6,582 nucleotides of DNA from assembly GCA_031264715.1 (NCBI GenBank), contig JAISDP010000139.1, forward strand, positions 1 through 6,582. The letters run 5' to 3'. Of this stretch, positions 1-6,164 are shown in pieces. This DNA comes from Bacteroidales bacterium. Its GTDB lineage: Bacteria > Bacteroidota > Bacteroidia > Bacteroidales > UBA4181. Position 1 is the stretch's first letter; every line of letters begins with the position of its first letter. Position numbers and translations under genes: made by a program. The notes under the pieces are model-generated. The model was not told the DNA's origin, searched no databases, and saw only the letters and a list, made by a program, of their open reading frames with translations.

Positions 1-1062
1 CCCGAATTCAAGGATGGCCGCGTACATGGCTACCAGGTAGAAATCGATCCGTCCAAACGCGGATGGAGCGGTGGTATTTATGACGAAGCGCGTACCGGTT
101 GGCTTTATCCGGTAACGCCCTACAACCCCGCTGCTGTTACGTCATTCAAGAACAATGATTGGAACCAATACCGTGTTGAAGCGCTTGGTAACAACATCAA
201 GACGTGGGTCAACGGTATTCCTGCTGCTGATTTGCTGGTAGACCTGGATGCTTCCGGTTTTATAGCTCTGCAGGTGCATGGCATTAACGTAAAAACCAAA
301 CCCTGGACAGAAGGGACTACGGTACGGTGGCGCAATATCCGCATCATGACGGAAAACCTGGAAGCCAACCGCAAAACGGATACCCCGCCGGTCTACCAAG
401 TCAATGTCATTCCCAATACGTTAAGTGACAGGGAAAAAGCTGAAGGATGGACGCTGCTTTTCGATGGAAAGACAACCAGCGGCTGGCGCGGCGCGCTCAA
501 GGATGCAATGCCTGATCACGGTTGGGTAGTGACAAACGGTGTACTCGAAGTGCTGCCTAAAGCTGAAGGTGGCGGCGGTGGCGACATTGTGTCGGTTGAC
601 CGGTTCAGTAATTTCGACCTTGTATTTGACTTCAAACTGTCGGAAGGCGCCAACAGCGGTGTAAAATATTATGTAACGGAAAATGTATATGACAAAGGCG
701 CATTGGGTCTCGAATATCAGGCGCTGGACGATGTGAAACATCCGGATGCCAAGATGGGGCGCGACGGAAACCGTACACTGTCGTCGTTGTACGACTTGAT
801 GCCTGCTACGGGCAAACGTTTCAATGGGATCGGGCAATGGAATACCGGGCGTGTCGTTGCTAAAGATAACCACATCGAACATTGGCTGAACAACATCAAG
901 GTGCTTGAATACGAACGCGGCAGCGCCGAATTCAAAAAAATGGTAAGCGAAAGCAAGTATGGCAAAATGAAAAATTTCGGCGAAGCGCCCGAAGGACACA
1001 TCTTGCTGCAGGACCATAATGACAGAGTATGGTTTCGGAATATCAAAATCAAGAAATTGTAA
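1..1062 (+). CDS. Tandem DUF1080 (3-keto-disaccharide hydrolase-like) protein, 5' truncated by window edge
   Basis: The frame is open from base 1 to a TAA at 1060-1062 (353 visible residues); the real start lies before the window, so any signal peptide is unseen. Two copies of the DUF1080 (PF06439) fold are visible. The first lacks its N-terminal part: it shows YQVEID near residue 12, GGIYDE near 24-29, a WNQYRVEALGNNIKTWVNG strand pair from residue 54, LQVHGI near 90-95 and RWRNIRI near 109-115. The second runs from about residue 149 (GWTLLFDGK) through NSGVKYYV (218-225), LEYQALDD (237-244), a second WN/LNN strand pair and QDH (337-339) to a closing FRNIKIKKL. Known for the family: beta-jelly-roll proteins, some shown in Bacteroides to hydrolyse 3-keto disaccharides. 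Inferred: a periplasmic or surface enzyme acting on oxidised glycosides made by the oxidoreductase downstream. A Gly-5 run (190-194) lies in the second domain, and QDH is followed by Asn where Gly is usual. Family assignment is firm; substrate is unknown. Confidence 0.9.
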   Translation, partial: PEFKDGRVHGYQVEIDPSKRGWSGGIYDEARTGWLYPVTPYNPAAVTSFKNNDWNQYRVEALGNNIKTWVNGIPAADLLVDLDASGFIALQVHGINVKTKPWTEGTTVRWRNIRIMTENLEANRKTDTPPVYQVNVIPNTLSDREKAEGWTLLFDGKTTSGWRGALKDAMPDHGWVVTNGVLEVLPKAEGGGGGDIVSVDRFSNFDLVFDFKLSEGANSGVKYYVTENVYDKGALGLEYQALDDVKHPDAKMGRDGNRTLSSLYDLMPATGKRFNGIGQWNTGRVVAKDNHIEHWLNNIKVLEYERGSAEFKKMVSESKYGKMKNFGEAPEGHILLQDHNDRVWFRNIKIKKL

Positions 1063-1207
1063 AATACCTTCCCTGCAGATAGCGCAGAAATACTTAGAAA
1101 AATAAGTGTAAATCAGCGTCATATGCGAGGAATTAAAACCAAAAACTTAGCGAAGCGTTCTCATGAATGTTAGCGAATAATTATCATTCAAACAATTAAA
1201 ATCGGAC
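1063..1207. other. Intergenic spacer between DUF1080 gene and oxidoreductase gene
   Basis: This is 145 bp of A/T-rich sequence without an ORF of note. I found no convincing terminator hairpin and no good match to the Bacteroidota promoter pattern (TTTG, about 20 bp, TAnnTTTG). No Shine-Dalgarno-like motif precedes the ATG at 1208; the leader is A-rich, as is usual in this phylum. The spacer contains an 8-bp direct repeat (TTAGCGAA), listed separately, and a short run of related GCG words around 1112-1130. The length leaves open whether the downstream gene has its own promoter. Confidence 0.5.
1147..1177. repeat. 8-bp direct repeat TTAGCGAA, 23-bp period, upstream of oxidoreductase gene
   Basis: TTAGCGAA occurs exactly at 1147-1154 and again at 1170-1177, about two helical turns apart and 30-60 bp before the ATG at 1208. 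The spacing would suit two operator sites on one face of the helix. An 8-bp match in 145 bp can also arise by chance or be a relic of a dispersed intergenic repeat, so this is only a candidate. Confidence 0.25.
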
Positions 1208-2566
1208 ATGGAAAACAGAAGGGATTTTCTCAAAAAAGTATCTGCCGGTTCGGCAGTGATGGCGATTGGTGGTGTGGGCCTCGGTTTGAGCGCCAAAAGC
1301 TATGGGCAGGTGTTAGGCGCCAACGATAAGGTACGCGTAGGTATTGTAGGTTTTTCCGATCGTTTCAGGGGATCGCTGCTTCCTGCATTTATGAACCATG
1401 CCAGGGAATTGAATTTTGAATTTGTGGCTCTCTCCGACTTATGGAATCGCCGCCGTGATGAAGGTAAAGCATTCGTCAGGGAAAAAACCGGCTGGGATAT
1501 TGCCTTATGCCGTAACAATGACGAATTATACGATCGTAAGGATATTGATGCGGTAATCATCAGTACAGCCGATTTCCAACATGCATTGCACCTGGCCGAA
1601 GCCGCCAGGAATAAAAAGGACGCTTATTGCGAAAAACCGTTTGCCGAAGTCATGGACGATGCCAACGAAGCATTGAAAGCATGCAAGGCCAATAATATTG
1701 TTGTACAGGTAGGCTCGCAACGCCGTAGTGGAACCAACTACCATGCAGCGCATGATTATATTCAATCGGGCAGATTCGGTGATATTGTAATTGCCGAAAT
1801 GTGCTGGAATGTAAATCAACCGGGCCGTTGGCGCCGTCCCGACCTGTGCGCTGCTATCAGGGAAAATGACGTAGATTGGACTCGTTACCTGATGAACCGC
1901 CCGAAGGTGGCTTGGGATCCGCGTAAATATTTGGAATATCGTTTGTTCTGGCCGTATTCGTCGGGTATTCCCGGACAATGGATGTGCCACCAGATCGACA
2001 CTGTACACTGGTTCACCGGTCTGCCCTATCCGCGCAGCGTAGTTGCCAATGGCGGCATCTATCAATGGCAGGACGGCCGCAGCAATGCCGATACGCTCAC
2101 TGCCGTGTTCGATTACGGACCGATAGACAATGCGAAGAAAGGCTTCCAGGTGGTTTACTCATCGCGTTTCAGCAACTCGGCCGGCGGCACCAAGGAATTG
2201 TATTATTCCAACGGCGGTATGCTCAACCTCGATACCAACGAAGTTATTCCCGAAGGTGGTTTGCGCGAACGCGAAGCCAGAGCGATGAACTTACCGGCTA
2301 ACCTGCTCGAAAAATATGAGCTTCCAAAGAGCAGGGCCGAAGCCGGCGCCGACACGGGCGGCGATCCGCTCACCTCGGCGCACATGCGTAACTGGATGGA
2401 ATGTGTACGCGCCAAAAAGGTGGCTACCAACTGCCCCGTAGAGGCCGGCCACAGCCACACGATTGCATGCGCCATGGCCAACGCTGCTTTCCGCACCGGC
2501 CAGCGTGTTGTGTACAATGCGAAGACGCAACAGATCATGGCTGGCGGTAAACTGTTTAAATATTAA
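1208..2566 (+). CDS. Tat-exported Gfo/Idh/MocA family oxidoreductase
   Basis: A 452-residue protein. The N-terminus carries a twin-arginine signal (NRRDFLKK at 3-10, then a hydrophobic Ala/Gly/Val stretch to about residue 28), so it is probably exported already folded with its nicotinamide cofactor. The Rossmann domain starts at about residue 42 (VRVGIVGFSDRFRG). It has the family's EKP motif at 142-144, whose Lys is the usual catalytic residue, then the substrate domain with GQWMCHQIDTVHW (256-268), where H261 and D264 match the family H-x-x-D. The C-terminal part has the PLTSAHMRNWMECVR segment (387-401) typical of the family. Length fits exported family members. Known for the family: NAD(P)-dependent oxidation or reduction of sugar hydroxyls; some relatives form 3-keto sugars. 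Inferred: it pairs with the upstream DUF1080 protein in a 3-keto-glycoside route. The third Gly of the nucleotide-binding loop is replaced by S50. The start is supported by the Tat motif directly after Met. Confidence 0.93.
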   Translation: MENRRDFLKKVSAGSAVMAIGGVGLGLSAKSYGQVLGANDKVRVGIVGFSDRFRGSLLPAFMNHARELNFEFVALSDLWNRRRDEGKAFVREKTGWDIALCRNNDELYDRKDIDAVIISTADFQHALHLAEAARNKKDAYCEKPFAEVMDDANEALKACKANNIVVQVGSQRRSGTNYHAAHDYIQSGRFGDIVIAEMCWNVNQPGRWRRPDLCAAIRENDVDWTRYLMNRPKVAWDPRKYLEYRLFWPYSSGIPGQWMCHQIDTVHWFTGLPYPRSVVANGGIYQWQDGRSNADTLTAVFDYGPIDNAKKGFQVVYSSRFSNSAGGTKELYYSNGGMLNLDTNEVIPEGGLREREARAMNLPANLLEKYELPKSRAEAGADTGGDPLTSAHMRNWMECVRAKKVATNCPVEAGHSHTIACAMANAAFRTGQRVVYNAKTQQIMAGGKLFKY

Positions 2567-2570
2567 TTTA

Positions 2571-2629
2571 ATTACAAGTGACAGGTTGCAAGTGACGGGC
2601 AAGTCGCTTGCAACTTTGTAACTTGTAAT
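2571..2629 (+). repeat. Long imperfect hairpin between oxidoreductase and DUF6807 genes
   Basis: The arm at 2571-2596 pairs with 2603-2629 across the six-base loop GGGCAA. I count 23 Watson-Crick pairs, two G-U pairs if transcribed as plus-strand RNA, one mismatch and one bulged base. It starts four bases after the oxidoreductase stop. The arms are built from repeated words of the form ACTTGTAA / TTACAAGT and TTGCAAGT. The stem is not followed directly by a T-run, so as a simple intrinsic terminator it is atypical. It may be a decayed palindromic intergenic repeat, an mRNA-stabilising 3' hairpin, or half of a switch with the next feature. Confidence 0.75.
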
Positions 2630-2630
2630 C

Positions 2631-2661
2631 ACTTGTAACCTGTAACTTATAACTGTTTTTT
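2631..2661 (+). terminator. Alternative 3' arm plus T-run before DUF6807 start (terminator-like, speculative)
   Basis: Bases 2631-2653 are a second near-complement of the left arm 2571-2593: 19 of 23 positions match and one more is a G-U pair. A run of six T follows at 2656-2661, ending one base before the ATG at 2663. Pairing of the left arm with this segment would exclude part of the hairpin described at 2571-2629. That geometry resembles an attenuator, but the enclosed loop would be about 37 nt, and the similarity of the two 3' arms also fits simple tandem duplication of a roughly 10-bp word. Function is unproven. Confidence 0.3.
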
Positions 2662-2662
2662 C

Positions 2663-3703
2663 ATGAAGTCATTTTTGAAAATATTAGCATTAAGTGCAGT
2701 AGTGACAGGAACTGTTGCATGTGGAGGCGCGCAAAAGGGTATCGAAATAATACCTGACGATACCCGGGGAAAAGTAGATGTGATATTCAACGGAAAGTTG
2801 TTCACATCGTACATATATCCTGCCGACCTCGAAAAGCCTGTGTTGTACCCGCTTTACACGGCTAAGGGAACGGTAATCACCCGAGGGTTTCCACGCGATC
2901 CGCGTCCCAACGAACGTGTGGACCACCCGCATCATGTGGGTTTCTGGTTCAATTTCGGCGATGTGAACGGCCTCGATTTCTGGAATAACTCGTACGTCAT
3001 TCCGGCAGAAAAGAAACCGGGTTATGGCTCGATCCGCCATCGTAACATCGTCAGCGCCCAGAATGGTCCTACCCGGGGCGTTTTGACAGTGGCTGCCGAC
3101 TGGATAGACTACACCGGGAAACCTTTGCTGGAAGAAGAAACCAAGTTTATATTCAGCGGCAAGGGGAACTGGCGCATCATTGAGCGTATTACCAAACTCA
3201 CCGCCCAACAGGATACGGTAACCTTTACCGACAACAAGGAGGGGCTGATTGCTATCCGCATGGACAGGGCTTTTGAAGAACCGTCGGATAAACCCGAACT
3301 GTTCCTTGACGCTAACGGTAATCCTACGGAAGTAAAGGCAATGAACAACGAAGGCGCGAACGGCGTATATCGCAACGGCGAAGGTTTGGAAAAAGGCGCT
3401 GTGTGGGGTAAACCTGCCAAATGGGTATGCCTCTCGGCCGACAAAGCCGGAGAAAAGATATCCGTGGCGATTCTCGACCATAAGAACAATCCCGGCTATC
3501 CGGCACATTCACATGCACGCGGTTATGGCCTGTTTGCCGCCAATAACATGGGCCGCCAGATATTCGACAAGGAAGCGCCCCTGTTCCAGTTGGTACTGAA
3601 TCCAGGGCAATCGACTACATTTAAGCACCTGATCATCATAAAAACCGGCGGCTTTGCCACCGACGAAGAGTTGAACCAGCAATTTGCCAAGTTTAACCAA
3701 TAA
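2663..3703 (+). CDS. DUF6807 (formerly 'PmoA') family lipoprotein
   Basis: A 346-residue protein with a lipoprotein signal: MKSFLKILALSAVVTG followed by TVAC, giving Cys20 as the likely lipidated residue. No acidic surface-export motif follows the Cys, so periplasm-facing anchoring is more likely than surface display. The mature part matches the DUF6807 family (PF14100). It has KPVLYPLYTAKGTVITRGFP (58-77), the His-rich DHPHH at 87-91 followed by VGFWFNFGDVNGLDFW, DNKEGLIAIRM (190-200), and DHKNNPGYPAHSHARGYGL (272-290). The clustered His/Asp residues suggest a metal or sugar site, but no catalytic residues are established. The family's old name, methane oxygenase PmoA, is misleading: this is a soluble lipoprotein, not the membrane subunit of particulate methane monooxygenase. 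Relatives often sit beside Gfo/Idh/MocA genes, as here, so a role in handling oxidised sugars is an inference. No ribosome-binding site is visible; the T-rich leader overlaps the intergenic repeat. Confidence 0.9.
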   Translation: MKSFLKILALSAVVTGTVACGGAQKGIEIIPDDTRGKVDVIFNGKLFTSYIYPADLEKPVLYPLYTAKGTVITRGFPRDPRPNERVDHPHHVGFWFNFGDVNGLDFWNNSYVIPAEKKPGYGSIRHRNIVSAQNGPTRGVLTVAADWIDYTGKPLLEEETKFIFSGKGNWRIIERITKLTAQQDTVTFTDNKEGLIAIRMDRAFEEPSDKPELFLDANGNPTEVKAMNNEGANGVYRNGEGLEKGAVWGKPAKWVCLSADKAGEKISVAILDHKNNPGYPAHSHARGYGLFAANNMGRQIFDKEAPLFQLVLNPGQSTTFKHLIIIKTGGFATDEELNQQFAKFNQ

Positions 3704-3803
3704 AGATTTAATGAATATCGGATAATTGCCCTAAAAAGGTTATATATTGCATATAAATCAGAGGATATCTGAATTTATTGAATTTTGTAACCAGCTATTC
3801 CGA
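3704..3803. other. Convergent intergenic junction
   Basis: This is 100 bp of A/T-rich DNA between the stop codons of the plus-strand DUF6807 gene and the minus-strand nfnB gene. It separates the sugar cassette from the housekeeping block. It contains two small A/T-rich hairpins, the better one listed separately. No gene, promoter or larger repeat is visible. Confidence 0.6.
3755..3776. terminator. Weak bidirectional terminator candidate in the convergent junction
   Basis: AAATCAGA (3755-3762) pairs with TCTGAATTT (3768-3776) around the loop GGATA, with one bulged A. An even weaker TTATAT/ATATAA hairpin lies beside it at 3740-3756. The stem has only two G-C pairs, and A/T-rich sequence surrounds both sides. 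Its position between convergent stops is right for a shared terminator, but the predicted stability is low. Confidence 0.3.
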
Positions 3804-5285
3804 TCAGGATCGAAACCGCGAACTCAAATATTGATGTATCCCGGCAGCAGCCCGCCGGCCGTCGCCCATAGCCAGGATTACTGTGGCGCCTCCCCGCACA
3901 ATGTCACCCCCCGCAAACAAGCCGGGGATGGACGTTTGCATCGTTTCGGGGTTGACCACCAGCGTTCCCCAACGCGTTACCTCAAGAGACGGCAGGGCAT
4001 GGGCAATGAGCGGATTGGGCGATACGCCTATACTCACCACTACAGTGTCCACATCAATCGGGAACTCTGAACCTTCAACAGGTACCGGGCGGCGGCGTCC
4101 CGAAACATCGGGTTCGCCAAGCGCCATTTTCTGTACGATCATCCGGTTGACGCGGCCTTTCTTATCGGCCTGGTATTCCACAGGATTGTGCAGGCACATG
4201 AATTCCACGCCTTCCTGTTGTGCATGGTGTATTTCTTCCACGCGGGCAGGCATTTCGTCCATCGAACGGCGATAGACGATCATGGCGCGGGCAGCGCCAA
4301 GGCGTTTGGCTGTACGGACACTGTCCATGGCCGTATTGCCACCACCGATCACGGCTACATTACGGCCGCTCAGTACCGGCGTATCACATTCGGGACGGGC
4401 AGCGCCCATCAAGTTGATACGTGTAAGATATTCGTTGGACGAAAAGATGCCGATATAGTTCTCACCCGGGATATTCATGAAGTTGGGCAATCCGGCGCCG
4501 CTTCCGACGAAAAATGCCTTGTAACCTTCGGCACGCAGGGTGTCGAAAGTACTGGTTTTACCCACGATAAAACTGGCTTCGAAACGCACGCCCATCTTAC
4601 GCAGGTTCTCAATTTCCACATCCACAATGATGTTGGGTAAACGGAACTCCGGTATCCCGTATTTGAGTACGCCGCCAATCTCATGTAATGCCTCGAAAAC
4701 AGTGACATCATAACCATATTTGGCCAGATCGCCGGCGGCTGCCAGGCCTGCAGGCCCTGAACCTACCACTGCCACCTTAATGCCATTGGGTTTGGCGACT
4801 TTCGGTATGGATATTTTACCCGACTCGCGTTCATAATCGGCCGCAAAACGCTCAAGGTTGCCAATGGCTACGGCAGGTTTTTTCAGTTTTTGCGTGTAGA
4901 AGCAGTTTGCTTCACATTGTACTTCCTGTGGACATACGCGTCCGCACACCGCCGGCAGGGCATTGGTTTCCTTCAATGTTGTTGCTGCACTGAGGAACTC
5001 GCCGGCCTCGATATATTTGATAAATTTTGGAATGTTGATATTGACCGGGCAACCTTTGATGCAGGTAGGGTCAATACAGTCCAGGCAGCGAACAGCTTCG
5101 TTCATGGCCTGTTCTTTGCCAAGTCCCAGGTTCACTTCCTTTTGATTGGTTGCACGTACCACCGCGTCCTGTTCGAGCATTACCACACGTTCGCGTTTGG
5201 TTCTGTCGGCGTTTTTTACGGATTTACGCAATGCTTCGCGCCACGGCAGGCTTCGTTCGGCTTTTAGGTGTTCGGAAATTTCCAT
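3804..5285 (-). CDS. nfnB: NfnB-type large subunit: NADPH-binding iron-sulfur flavoprotein (often annotated gltA, glutamate synthase small subunit-like)
   Basis: A 493-residue protein from an ATG at 5285-5283, preceded by an A-rich leader (AATAAAGAA); an in-frame upstream TTG at 5315 is less likely because it falls in an inverted repeat. The N-terminal ferredoxin-like domain has two [4Fe-4S] Cys sets: C67, C70, C75, C79 and C114, C118, C124, C128, with the family's CGRVCPQEVQC context. E121 may serve as a cluster ligand, as a Glu does in solved Nfn structures. The FAD Rossmann motif is VAVVGSGPAGLAAA (171-184). The NADPH-binding motif is VAVIGGGNTAMDSV (310-323), and the closing flavin motif is GLFAGGDIVRGGAT (455-468). 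Known for the family: NfnB carries the bifurcating FAD and binds NADPH, coupling NADH, ferredoxin and NADP. It lies 57 bp downstream of nfnA on the same strand. No glutamate synthase large subunit is adjacent, which favours Nfn over GOGAT. The cytoplasmic location fits the lack of a signal peptide. Confidence 0.88.
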   Translation of the reverse strand: MEISEHLKAERSLPWREALRKSVKNADRTKRERVVMLEQDAVVRATNQKEVNLGLGKEQAMNEAVRCLDCIDPTCIKGCPVNINIPKFIKYIEAGEFLSAATTLKETNALPAVCGRVCPQEVQCEANCFYTQKLKKPAVAIGNLERFAADYERESGKISIPKVAKPNGIKVAVVGSGPAGLAAAGDLAKYGYDVTVFEALHEIGGVLKYGIPEFRLPNIIVDVEIENLRKMGVRFEASFIVGKTSTFDTLRAEGYKAFFVGSGAGLPNFMNIPGENYIGIFSSNEYLTRINLMGAARPECDTPVLSGRNVAVIGGGNTAMDSVRTAKRLGAARAMIVYRRSMDEMPARVEEIHHAQQEGVEFMCLHNPVEYQADKKGRVNRMIVQKMALGEPDVSGRRRPVPVEGSEFPIDVDTVVVSIGVSPNPLIAHALPSLEVTRWGTLVVNPETMQTSIPGLFAGGDIVRGGATVILAMGDGRRAAAGIHQYLSSRFRS

Positions 5286-5301
5286 TTCTTTATTCAAGTT
5301 A

Positions 5302-5336
5302 AGTCTCAAGTTCAAAATTACGTCAAACTTGAAACT
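5302..5336. repeat. Inverted repeat in the nfnA-nfnB spacer
   Basis: AGTCTCAAGTT (5302-5312) is complementary to AACTTGAAACT (5326-5336) at 10 of 11 positions, with a 13-base loop. A further AAGTTAAG copy of the word precedes it at 5296-5303. It sits between the nfnA stop and the nfnB ATG and uses the same CAAGTT/AACTTG vocabulary as the 2571-2653 hairpin on the other side of the window. It may be a relic intergenic repeat, or an mRNA hairpin adjusting the ratio of the two subunits. Confidence 0.5.
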
Positions 5337-5342
5337 CTAAAA

Positions 5343-6164
5343 TTAACTGTTGAGATATTGTTGATATGCAGCTGTTTCTTCGTCCTTGTAAGCCCCGAGA
5401 CGCTGCAACATCTCATCGAAATTCACCTGGTGGGCGTCGAATTCGGGGCCATCCACGCACACAAACTTGGTTTTGTCGCCTACCGAGCAGCGGCAAGCTC
5501 CACACATGCCCGTGCCGTCGACCATGATGGTGTTGAGGCTGGCCATCGTGGGAATGTTATACTTTTGGGTGGTCATGGCTGCGAATTTCATCATCACGGC
5601 CGGACCAATCACTACTGCCTGGTTTACCTTCTCGCGCAGGATCACTTCTTCCATCCCGGCAGTAACCAAACCCTTCTTTCCATACGAACCGTCATCGGTC
5701 ATCACGATCACATCGTCCGAAAACTCAACCATTTCCTTCTCCAGGATCAAAAGATCGGCGCTGCGGGCTGCCAGCACGGTAATCACGCGGTTACCGGCAC
5801 GCTTGAATCCCTGGACAATGGGATACAACGGTGCGATGCCAACGCCTCCGCCGGCACAAAGGACCGTCCCGACTTTTTCGATATGAGTAGCATTACCCAA
5901 CGGACCTGCCACGTCGCTGATAAAATCGCCCTCGTTCAGTTTCGACAGTTTGGTCGATGTGCACCCTACTTTCTGAACGATCAGTGTGATGGTTCCATGC
6001 GTGGTGTCGGCATCGGCTATGGTTAGCGGGATGCGTTCACCGCCTTCGCCAATGCGGATAATCACGAAATGCCCGGCTTTACGGCTTTGAGCGATGCGTG
6101 GCGCTTCAATCTCCATCCGGAATACATTTTCGGACAGAAATTCTTTTTTGACGATTTTATTCAT
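5343..6164 (-). CDS. nfnA: NfnA-type small subunit: FAD/NAD-binding [2Fe-2S] protein (sulfide/dihydroorotate dehydrogenase-like)
   Basis: A 273-residue protein with an ATG at 6164-6162, matching the usual family length. The N-terminal half is a ferredoxin-reductase-like FAD barrel with the flavin motif RIPLTIAD (44-51). The NAD-binding half has LCAGGGVGIAPLYPI (102-116) and VVIGPAVMMK (184-193). The C-terminal part carries the [2Fe-2S] site MVDGTGMCGACR (214-225) plus C236 in FVCVDGPEFD. D216, C221, C224 and C236 are the expected ligands, one Asp and three Cys, as reported for Nfn small subunits. C226 is an additional Cys directly beside the cluster. Known for the family: NfnA oxidises NADH and passes electrons to NfnB in ferredoxin-NADP+ bifurcation. 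nfnB follows after 57 bp, so the pair is almost certainly co-transcribed. Alternative names are SudB or dihydroorotate dehydrogenase electron-transfer subunit (PyrK-like), but the NfnB partner argues against these. The leader at 6165-6186 is very A/T-rich with no Shine-Dalgarno. Confidence 0.9.
   Translation of the reverse strand: MNKIVKKEFLSENVFRMEIEAPRIAQSRKAGHFVIIRIGEGGERIPLTIADADTTHGTITLIVQKVGCTSTKLSKLNEGDFISDVAGPLGNATHIEKVGTVLCAGGGVGIAPLYPIVQGFKRAGNRVITVLAARSADLLILEKEMVEFSDDVIVMTDDGSYGKKGLVTAGMEEVILREKVNQAVVIGPAVMMKFAAMTTQKYNIPTMASLNTIMVDGTGMCGACRCSVGDKTKFVCVDGPEFDAHQVNFDEMLQRLGAYKDEETAAYQQYLNS

Noticed and set aside
2571..2653. CRISPR-like array
   Set aside because: The repeated words are about 10 bp, adjacent and imperfect, with no unique spacers of constant length and no cas genes.
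2690..3508. Long antisense open frame opposite the DUF6807 gene (272 codons)
   Set aside because: No recognisable motif, full overlap with a well-supported gene, and composition typical of a shadow frame. The same applies to the antisense frame at 5268-6026 opposite nfnA and that at 421-1122 opposite the DUF1080 gene.
2663..3703. Particulate methane monooxygenase subunit PmoA
   Set aside because: The family's older name suggests it, but the protein has one N-terminal lipoprotein signal and no multiple membrane helices. It sits among sugar genes.
3747..4070. Small plus-strand gene in the convergent junction
   Set aside because: Most of it overlaps the 3' end of nfnB in antisense, and the short unique part has no motif or convincing start signal.
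3804..5285. True glutamate synthase small subunit (GltD) of a GltBD enzyme
   Set aside because: The sequence family overlaps, but the neighbour is an NfnA-type subunit and no gltB-like large subunit is adjacent.
3804..5315. Longer nfnB from a TTG at 5315
   Set aside because: The extra ten residues (MNLRLNLNKE) come from the inverted-repeat spacer. The ATG at 5285 has an A-rich leader and gives a normal family length.
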